This document shows positions 56,106-64,000 of a DNA stretch of 64,000 nt, piece after piece. A program made the position numbers and the translations under genes. The notes under the pieces are model-generated. The model saw nothing but the letters and a program-made list of their open reading frames with translations. It was not told where the DNA came from and did not search any database. Source of the DNA: Anticarsia gemmatalis (taxonomy: Eukaryota > Arthropoda > Insecta > Lepidoptera > Erebidae); NCBI RefSeq assembly GCF_050436995.1, contig NC_134766.1:5146001-5210000 (forward strand), written 5' to 3'. Numbering within the stretch: position 1 is the stretch's first letter; every line of letters begins with the position of its first letter.

Positions 56106-57424
56106 AATGAACTTTGAAACTAGCGTAGATCACTAACAATTTGTAAATAATCATTAAAATTAGAGTTACAGTTGTGAGCCAACAGTTGTTCATCATAAAG
56201 AATCTTTGCATATTGAAATCACATAATGCATATTTACTAGACGTTTAAGACAGGCTTAAAAATCAGACCTAAAAAACATGGGTCATGATTATGATTGTAG
56301 GTCTTCAATATGATTCATGGGTCTTGCGATTGAAGATCCTGTAACTCCTCCGAAAAGCGAAATTTTGCAATATCAAAATTGGATACCATTTACGAAAAAC
56401 AAGTCTATTTATTTATCTTTTTCTTTTAAAACATCTACAATTAATTGACTAGTTTTATTAAGCTTTAAAACCTTTAATTACGGTCCTCGCACTCCATCCA
56501 CGTCCGATATCGTCTGCATTCCTTAACGACCTCCAATAATGAAACCATCTGCATTACTATGCACCGAGTTATGACAGACCACGGCACAAATAATGAATAT
56601 TCATAGATATCGCTTATTGTATGCGATTTTGAGAGCTGGTACTGTTAAAATATAGCGAGGATTTTTTGTATAAGTGTTCTGTGGCCTGGATATTGTGAAT
56701 TGTGGACTTAATTGAGCATTGTTTGTACAGGGTTCAGTTAAACTTATATCACTCTTGTTTCTACTAGAAGGATTGAAATTGGTTTGATTATGACACAATT
56801 CGCTCAAAGTATTTTAGTGAAAATTGATGATGTTGAGGCCAAAGTGAACTAGAGAAAAATGATAAGAAAGGTTGACTCTACATGGTATATGTACATACAT
56901 AAGAAACTAAGAGAGATAGAGAGACAGAGAGAGAACCTGCAATAATATCTCAAATAATGTTGCTATGTTTAGCTGTGCTTAATGTGGCATTTAAAAGTAA
57001 CGACACATATCAATTGATGCAACAAACAGAAAATATTAAAAAGACGACAGCCATTATATTACTAAACCAAAAATCCAAATTAATTTATTTTAGACCCGAA
57101 ATTCTGTACTTAAATTTTGTTGAAACGCTCAATAGAATAGTTCAATTGCTCAAATATTATCCACATATTTGCGATGTCATTTGTCTGAGCAATCTGCAAT
57201 AATCAGCAGCTGCAACCTTGGCTGTTTGTAGTAAATATCAATAGTTAGTCACTTAGTTACACTGTTGGACTCCCACGCTCCTTACATTGTGGCACTAATG
57301 GTGTGATGTGACTGTCATCGTGTGTTCATTATTTAAGTATTTACTAGTGAATTGTTAGGCATATGAATTCAAAGTACTCAAAACAAAAAATAACTTTTTG
57401 TTTGCTTGTATTGCTACGTCATAA
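56106..57424. other. anonymous stretch with a GA-rich tract
   Basis: GAGAGATAGAGAGACAGAGAGAG at about 56910-56932 is a simple GA repeat. The 81-codon ORF at 56957-57202 is AT-rich and unplaced. Confidence 0.5.
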
Positions 57425-57610
57425 TATCTACTCGAAGCCGCCTGAAAGCGCTTTGACATGGCTCAAAGACATTTACGGGCCCTTCAAAGCACGAAGACGC
57501 TCAGCTAGAATACCACTATTCGTTGACCCGTCTATAGAATGACAACGCCAACGGTTGCTTAACCCACTGATCGTTTACCGACCGGTTAGCGCAAATGGCT
57601 ATGAGCGCCT
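57425..57610. repeat. SINE-like fragment sharing the CCGCCTGAAAG...TTTGACATGG block
   Basis: GAAGCCGCCTGAAAGCGCTT and TGACATGGCTCAAAGACATT extend the end of the unit at 52038-52115. The rest (to GCGCAAATGGCTATGAGCGCC) has no partner in the window. Confidence 0.35.
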
Positions 57611-57621
57611 AACAACAGTAA

Positions 57622-57731
57622 CCCCCGGTTTCTGAGGTACATTTAGCGGTAGTTTATTCAATAGCGTTTAAACTCGTACAAAAACGCTATTGAATAGATA
57701 AACTACCGCTAAATGTACTCTGAAACCGGGC
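57622..57731. mobile_element. palindromic MITE, family H (copy E)
   Basis: CCCCCGGTTTCTGAGGTACA, TTTAGCGGTAGTTTATTCAA, AATAGCGTTTAAACTCGTAC, AAAAACGCTATTGAATAGAT and AAACTACCGCTAAATGTACT. The left flank is TAA. At the right end CCGGGC is followed by TTA, so the terminal CCGGGGG has mutated. The arms are otherwise almost perfect. Confidence 0.8.
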
Positions 57732-59889
57732 TTAGCCATAGCCATAATATTGCCAACTCCCTAGTTTTATAAATCTAGCAGTTTTAAATTGCTTCAGTCG
57801 CCGAGCCGACTGGCGACTCAAGGTCCAATCGACAGTGCGTAATTATTCTTATCTATGGCTATCTCTTAATCTCTGACCACTCGTTATGCGTCACACTTAC
57901 ATCTTCCTAGTCAGAAGTAGGAAATTATAAATTATTTGAGACAATGGCCATTGTGAAAAGATGTTGCTATTTCATGTTTTATTGTGATATTTGTGATAAA
58001 TAATGCTTTTATTTAATAATTAATTAATGGAGTATGATGTAACTGTAGCGCATTATGCTGCAATAAGGAAATACATTTTCAGTAGGTATTAACCCTTCAT
58101 AACATTTCTTATTGATCGTTTAGTATAGGAGGTACTAAGCTATCAATATTTAATAATAATTATCGATCACAGCATGTATAAACGTCACTTTCTAAACCTT
58201 CAAGTAATTTACAATTCAATTTACCGTAAAAATTAGGACACGTAAACATAAAACACTAATTGATCACAAAAATATCTCAACATTAGCTCAGCAGTTTCGT
58301 AGAGCAACGTTAGCAAACAGACAAACACTTTCGCATTCACATTAACATGGATACGAGGTTAAGGTCATTGCACTATTACCTCATCGGTATGCCTCACGAG
58401 ATGTCATAAATATATAAATATAGTCACAACACCATATTGTGATATATAATAGTAGTTGCGATTAGTTATCGCACATCAAGGTGCAATAACACAATAATAG
58501 CTGTCTTTAAACCATAAGTATGATTGACTAATTGATTGACGCTGATTAGTCAATCAAAAATGGTGAGTGTTTTGGTTGATTTATTACATTCGGTACTTTA
58601 TTCTAACTAGATTTTTACTTTTTGTCTTGTTTTTGTTAAACTGTATTAAATTTAGCGATTAAAAATGTAGTTTCTAGTTTCTTATTAGTTCTTGTTATTG
58701 CTTAGTACCTACCAAAGTTAAGTTTTTGATATTATAGCTTTGTCCGAATAACAATTTTAGTAATAAATTTAATGACATCAAAATTATATACAAACAAATA
58801 TAGCACACTTCGAACTTCTACCGTAGGACTTCATAATAACCGCGTAAGTTGAAGTGTTACTGTACCTACACATATTTCATCTCTTTATGTTAAAAGTGAT
58901 TATTTAAAAGGTGGGTAAATTGTTTCAAAGAATCCTATTTAATTTAGTTCTCGCATGCGTTCGCCATTGCCTTTATGACGCATTTCCCTCGGATTTTAAT
59001 GAAGCTTAGCGCGGAAAAACAAATTGATGTCAATTACGTTTTATTCGCGTCTGCTTTATTGCATTCTCGGTATACAATGACACTACGTTTATCCGGGTTC
59101 AACACTATCCGTTCGCGCTACAATAAAGTAGAGAATTTCATTTATTACGGCATTTCCTTTATTTCAGACAGTCAGTTACTATTGAAAGGAAATACAATCC
59201 CCACCTTTTCGCTACTGGACCTGCTTGTTATAGCACATACCTTTGTGATAAAATAGAACACTGGAATTGCAATATTAACTTGACGGTCTGGTTAGGTTGC
59301 ACTAGTCGTGGTTTGGTATGGTCTGACTTCTCTTGGTAAACAAATAAGGACCTCTAACCTTTAATTTTATCACATTTAAGACCCGTTACATTATAATATT
59401 ATGTGTACAAGTCGCGAAAGTTTAATATAAAGCCGGAGTTTGTAATAAAAATAAAAAACGTTGAATTCTCTTGGTATACAAGAATTTATAAAATTATCTC
59501 ATAAAAGTTTAAAGGGACAATTACTCCTCTACTGTAGTCCAACATGTAATGCTTATTTATAAACCAATAAAAATACAATTTTACATCAAGTTTCATTCGA
59601 TCATATTCTAACAAATTTCACACATAGACCATTACAGATAAATTATTCATTCACTTTCCTTTTTGCCGTCTGGATAACATTTTTTTGCCGTCCATTTCAA
59701 TTAACCACGGCTTTGTTTCATCGGACTGCACAGGAATTAAATATGCACGCTTGAAAGTAACCTATTTGGAATTGTTACCAAAAGTATTTTAAATGTCAAG
59801 GAATCCATTTGCATAAGTAGCAGTTTTTTGCGCTAAAAAACAAAAAAGGTAAGGTAATTTGGCTATATTTTTGTAACATTCCGATCTCT
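57732..59889. other. anonymous stretch
   Basis: Includes a small 11-bp inverted repeat GATTGACTAAT / ATTAGTCAATC near 58528-58556 and repeat-like CAGACAAACACTTTCGCATT at about 58318-58337. The 93-codon ORF at 58975-59256 has a somewhat mixed composition but no splice or domain support. Confidence 0.45.
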
Positions 59890-59892
59890 TTT

Positions 59893-60045
59893 TAACCGAC
59901 TTAAAAAGGAAGAGGTTTTCAATACGTCTATTTTTATGTTACTTGCCTAAAAACTAGCTATTAGGTGGACCGTTCGTTTGAAAGATGATGCTTCTAACGT
60001 AGTTCTATTTAAATTTGGTCCAGATTAGACAAGAAGCTTTTGATA
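59893..60045 (+). repeat. dispersed-repeat fragment, TTTAACCGACTTAAAAAGGAAG
   Basis: TTTTTAACCGACTTAAAAAGG, AAGAGGTTTTCAATACGTCT and ATTTAAATTTGGTCCAGATT follow the order of the 'ACCGACTTCAAAAAGGAGGAGGTT' repeat I recall as very common in moths. No second copy in the window. Confidence 0.4.
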
Positions 60046-61067
60046 TATTCAAAAATGTGCATTTATGGTGCTAATAATCGGACATTTTACCCGATTTTAC
60101 AGAATTATTTACAGCCACAATTAAAAAGACATGTAAAACTATAGTACTTTTAAGGATAAAAAACGTTAGTATGTAATAGTTGCCAACACACTGCACACCA
60201 TCTATTTTAGTCGAAGATTTATGACCTATTGATGCGTGAAAACTGTATTAGTAATGATCGAGTCGTCTGCAAACCAAATGCCTTTTGTCTGGCTGGAAAA
60301 TCGTAAAGCGTCGGGTCAATGACATCATGAATCCATGTTATGATTTCGCTAAAGTTTATTGAAATATTTCAATCTGTTCCGAAATTGCGTCTGTATTTTT
60401 TTTATTCAATTAGATTTTTACAGTTATGTTTTATTCAAATTTTGATAGATTTATATGCGAACAGTTTAAGTGACCAATCATTCGATTAAGCAAGGATTTA
60501 AATGTAGCTGTTTTGTAATCAACCAAGACATTTTACGATTTAAATTGACATTTAAATTTGTTATTTCTGCAATTTGAAATGTTTCTAATTTCGAGAGATT
60601 TTTGCACGAATTTCTTACACTCAAGAGTTCCAATTATTTTGATATTTTTTTTGTTTGTATTCATAGTGCCAAATGATAATATCAGTCTTAGGCAGAACTT
60701 AGTACATATTTATTGATAAATTAATGATTTTCTTCCTATAATACAGTCTGTCCCTGCATCATATAAGACTTAACAAAACCATTAAGTGTAGTACTAGTAG
60801 CGCTAATTCTTTTTCGTCCTTAATAACATGCTATTTTCAAAAAAGCCTCTCTGTATCCATAATACATAGTTGGCTAATATGTCTATAAAGCTATTGAAGG
60901 CCATAAGCGTTGTTTAGTAGTTACGTTCTCACTTTCGTATTCATTGGTCAGAGCTTTCACTTGTCATGCTTATTAGCATGTTTGGAGTGCCTAATGACCA
61001 TTAGTCATACTTTATGTACACGTAATATATTAGCATTTACTTACACCATTACGCGACTTCGAATTTT
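60046..61067. other. anonymous AT-rich stretch
   Basis: No supported feature. Confidence 0.5.
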
Positions 61068-61232
61068 ACAATGTTAGTCCCATGTTATATGGGCGAGCCT
61101 ATTTCCGTTTACCGGGTACGTTACCAAACTTCAGGCTATTGTTGATAAACATTCTAATATTAATTAAATAATAAAAATATAAAATATATCAAAATAAAAC
61201 ATGACATGGGAATCGAACCTGACGTTCACACT
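61068..61232 (-). mobile_element. tRNA-derived SINE-like element, family A (copy, partial)
   Basis: TGTTAGTCCCATGTTATATG, GGCGAGCCTATTTCCGTTTA, CCGGGTACGTTACCAAACTT and CATGGGAATCGAACCTGACG (61205-61224), a reversed B box. It lies directly next to a family C element in the opposite orientation. Confidence 0.65.
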
Positions 61233-61274
61233 GCTCCGTAGAGGCAGGCAGAGGTTACTCTGACTTACTTTAAA

Positions 61275-61562
61275 GCAGATATAGCGGAGTGATATAAGTT
61301 GCCACCTCCCACGCAGTGGTCGACAGTTCGAACCCGAGGCAAGACACCAATGATTTTTCCTAGTTATGTGTGCATTAGAAGTAATCATCACTTGCTCTAA
61401 CGGTGAAGAAGATCTTGCATGCCTTAAATTTGTTTGATACATTTTTTGAAGGCATGCAAAACGTCCCCAATCCGCACTTGGCCAGCGTGGTGGAGTCAAG
61501 GTCTGATACCTCCCTCGTTTGGGAGGAGACCCTTGCCCAACGGTGGGACAGTAACGGGTTAA
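61275..61562 (+). mobile_element. tRNA-derived SINE-like element, family C (best copy)
   Basis: The head carries CACGCAGTGGTC (A-box-like, 61309-61320) and CAGTTCGAACCCGAGG (B box, 61324-61339). The body follows with CACTTGCTCTAACGGTGAAG, GAAGGCATGCAAAACGTCCC, CCGCACTTGGCCAGCGTGGT and GGAGTCAAGGTCTGATACCT. The tail is GGGAGGAGACCCTTGCCCAA and CGGTGGGACAGTAACGGGTTAA. Both polymerase III boxes lie at one end, so the element reads on the plus strand. The antisense 111- and 66-codon ORFs are shadows. Confidence 0.75.
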
Positions 61563-62214
61563 ACTGACTTAACAATTTCGAATACGTTTTAATTCGTTAC
61601 GAATTCACTCGTATGTCCCATTGTATAAAGTTAAGGTGTGTACAAACTGTAATTAATTAGTTAAATGATGGTATATGATGTAATGTTTATTTGTTAGTCT
61701 TACTCATACAATAGTGTGCTGGTTTTGGTAGGCATAGTAACAATGTAGAGGGACGTACATGGGCGTAGATATGCATATTATTAGGGGATAGGCAGATGGC
61801 CTGTCAAGTTAGAAGTTATATACGCATTTGAGGTATAAAATTAAATGTTGTTTTGGTGGGTTTTTCGTATTGAGTTTCAAAGTTGTATTTTGGATAGCGC
61901 GAATTTTGTAAATTATATATCTGTATTACCTATATATTTTTATTATAAAAATAATTTAATTTATCGAAAGAAACAGAGTATAAAATCAGACTTAACTTTT
62001 CAATAAAGCAATTAACTTATTGAAAAAGGATCTTAACAAAGTAATTAGTTCATAGCGGAAAATTAGATCAAACATCCATTTCGCTACCTAATTTTAGTTC
62101 TTTTGCTCTAAAAAACAGTCGAAGTAACGATTATTCGTGCAAAAATAACAAATGATTTTCAGTATAATACTATCTTTTAAGCAGTCTTTACCATCACAAC
62201 ATAATATTAAACAA
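61563..62214. other. anonymous AT-rich stretch
   Basis: No supported feature. Confidence 0.5.
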
Positions 62215-62330
62215 TAAACTCCCCTCGCCGCGTCTGTCGGTTTGCAATAAACTCAAAATCTCCTGAACGGAATCTCATGCGTTTTACACCAATAGATAGA
62301 GCGATTCCCGAAGAAGGTTAAGGTAGGTAT
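62215..62330 (+). repeat. dispersed-repeat fragment, AATAAACTCAAAATCTCCTGAACGG
   Basis: GTCTGTCGGTTTGCAATAAA, CTCAAAATCTCCTGAACGGA, GCGTTTTACACCAATAGATA and GAGCGATTCCCGAAGAAGG follow a phrase order I recall from moth interspersed repeats. Unpaired in this window. Confidence 0.4.
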
Positions 62331-62727
62331 ACACCCAATAGTACTACTACTAAGACTACGGGGTAAGAGTGCTAAGAACTACCCAATTTGTTGAATTTTA
62401 TCCGGTGCAAGCCTGGGCCACTAGTTTAATATCAATTCGATACAAAAAACATCCAGACAAGTTTTTTAAAAGAAAATATCACTTCCTTATTAACTTTAAC
62501 ACTCATCAAACCTGATTTATAGTGTCATAAACAGAAATGTATCATGATTGACTGATCACTGTAGGTCGTTGACCGACTCTCGACCTTACTGCGAAGAGAA
62601 TAAGGTTCAATAACATCTGTTACGTGTGTATGTGAGTCAGTAGGCATGTTTAAACTTGTTTATGACACCTGGATTCTTTTGTTATTTGTTTACTAGAGCA
62701 GTGTGCTCCTGCTTCTTACTTTGTTTA

Positions 62728-62875
62728 TAGTAGATGCTGTCACGCAAAACTGCTGAACTGATTTTGATAAAATTTGTAACTAATTTGTTTACAGTACAGA
62801 TTGATGCTGTCAAACAAATCTACTGAACCAATTTTGATGAAATTTGGCTCAGGGATAATTTATAACTTGGACTAT
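62728..62875 (+). repeat. two direct copies of a ~50-bp unit
   Basis: TAGATGCTGTCACGCAAAAC then TGCTGAACTGATTTTGATAA (62730-62770), and TTGATGCTGTCAAACAAATC then TACTGAACCAATTTTGATGA (62801-62841), 71 bp apart. A weaker third match, GGCTGAACTGTTTTGAATCA, is at 62965. They resemble the GCTGAACCGATTTTGATGAAATTTGG motif common near Helitron-like ends. Confidence 0.55.
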
Positions 62876-63444
62876 TCAAAGAATTCGTTTCACTGTAAGT
62901 CGCAAGTCACATTAGCTATGCAAAAGTTTATTTTATAATTTGACGTATTTTTAAGTTTTCAAAATGGCTGAACTGTTTTGAATCAAACTTGGCAAGGCGG
63001 TATATTACTTCAAGCTATCAAAAAACTAAAATAAAAACAACAGGCTTTTCCCGCGTACAAAGGTTAGCATTACCATTTCAGTTAAATTCACTTATATTTA
63101 TATCATTTGTAAATGAAAATGAATTCTATTTATGACTACATAAAGTATAATTAACTAAATAACATGACGCGTCAGTTACGGTCACATTAAACTGAAAGGC
63201 TCTGTCTGTCCGTCGCTTACATTTGCATAACTTACCACGATGCAAATAGAGCCTTTAAAGAGCTTTACACAACACTGCCATTTCATGGGTCGAATGTAAA
63301 TAAAAATTTGTTAAATTTTGCAACAGCACATTAAGATATTCTCACATCTTATTTTATTATTTACCGTATATATTTAATGGAAACAGAAAATTTGCCTCCT
63401 ACGCTAGTTCTTGATCATTCAAAGTCAAGGAAACATATTAATGA
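62876..63444. other. anonymous stretch
   Basis: No supported feature. Confidence 0.5.
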
Positions 63445-63665
63445 CCTTCCAAAGTTATGTGTGTATTTAAAATACATTATTGTCACTTGTTCTAACGGTG
63501 AAGAAAAACATCGAGATAAACTTTACCTAAAATATTTAATATAATAATATGGATATTCGCTAAGTCTCCTCTCCACTTCTAACACTTGACCAGCACAGTG
63601 GACTTAGCCAGAGCCTAACCCATCTCTCATTCTGGGAGGAGACCCTCAATAGTGGAACAAGTATA
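63445..63665 (+). mobile_element. SINE family C copy (headless, diverged)
   Basis: AAGTTATGTGTGTATTTAAA, CACTTGTTCTAACGGTGAAG, CACTTGACCAGCACAGTGGA and CTGGGAGGAGACCCTCAATA keep the order of 61360-61550. The tRNA-like head is absent and the middle is shortened. Confidence 0.65.
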
Positions 63666-64000
63666 ATTTAAAGCAAACTCCTCCTAAAAAAGATTCAAAA
63701 ATAAGTTCGTTTAAATCATTCAGAAGCAATTTAGAAAATTATACAAAATAAAAGTATCTCACAGGTTGACCACCTCTGGTGTACCGGTTCAAGCTGCCAA
63801 CATAATAAACAGTGGACAATGCAATCGACATAGCTGCCAACTGCACGGGCGGCCTGCCAAATATCCGCGACACTTGTCATTTTTATACAAACACTTGAAA
63901 GAATGCAATGCATTGTATGGTAATAGTTTCTTTGAAGCTGTACAAATAGTTTGTACACCTGATTTGGTTACTAACTTAGTGGTGTAACAGAAATAATTAG
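63666..64000. other. unassigned end of window, possible hAT-type terminus
   Basis: On the minus strand, CAGAGGTGGTCAACC at 63765-63779 resembles a hAT transposon end; its partner was not found. Two mirrored 73-75-codon ORFs (63731-63987) overlap here. The plus-strand one contains SCQLHGRPAKYPRHLSFLYK, but I cannot place it and the feature may run past the window. Confidence 0.25.

Noticed and set aside
58975..59256. 93-codon plus-strand ORF with mixed composition
   Set aside because: No recognisable domain, no good start context or splice sites, and it cannot be told from chance without comparative data.
61164..61499. 111-codon minus-strand ORF with MTPPRWPSADWGRFACLQK start
   Set aside because: Antisense to a family C SINE with both polymerase III boxes; the seemingly protein-like residues come from the GC-richer SINE body.

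Overview
The window reads as AT-rich nuclear DNA from a lepidopteran insect, most likely a moth. I see no bacterial gene layout: no operons, no Shine-Dalgarno-led ORFs, and almost no long ORFs in 64 kb. There is instead a dense scatter of short transposon relics. These include tRNA-derived SINE-like copies with recognisable B boxes, non-autonomous Helitron-like elements running from TCTATACT to CTAG, and several families of short terminal-inverted-repeat (TIR) elements. The order-level call rests on repeat types I recognise from moth genomes; no search was possible.

One locus looks genic. At 46632-46666 an initiator (TCAGTC) is followed at exactly +28 to +33 by a downstream promoter element (GGACGT). 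After a predicted 205-nt leader, which holds a start-stop uORF and a 19-codon uORF, an ATG at 46839 opens a proline-rich, basic reading frame. That frame probably leaves through a splice donor at 47264. I do not recognise the protein. No convincing downstream exon is visible up to 64000, so the rest of the window is plausibly a long first intron.

Layout. 1-600: degenerate tandem duplication. 0.6-10 kb: anonymous DNA with one Helitron, three TIR families and a hairpin-led dispersed repeat. 10-24 kb: many SINE copies, two copies of a palindromic MITE and several perfect palindromes. 24-29 kb: two local GC rises (possible untranslated exons or promoters), Helitron relics and two copies of a ~170-190 bp TIR family. 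29-39 kb: mostly empty, with one more palindromic MITE. 39-46 kb: SINEs, a nested TIR/Helitron cluster and an intact 262-bp Helitron ending about 500 bp upstream of the promoter. 46.6-47.3 kb: promoter and coding exon. 48-64 kb: further TIR elements and SINEs.

There is no multi-gene system here. The most informative parts are the promoter-leader-exon unit and the repeat families, where several independent copies in the window allow internal comparison.
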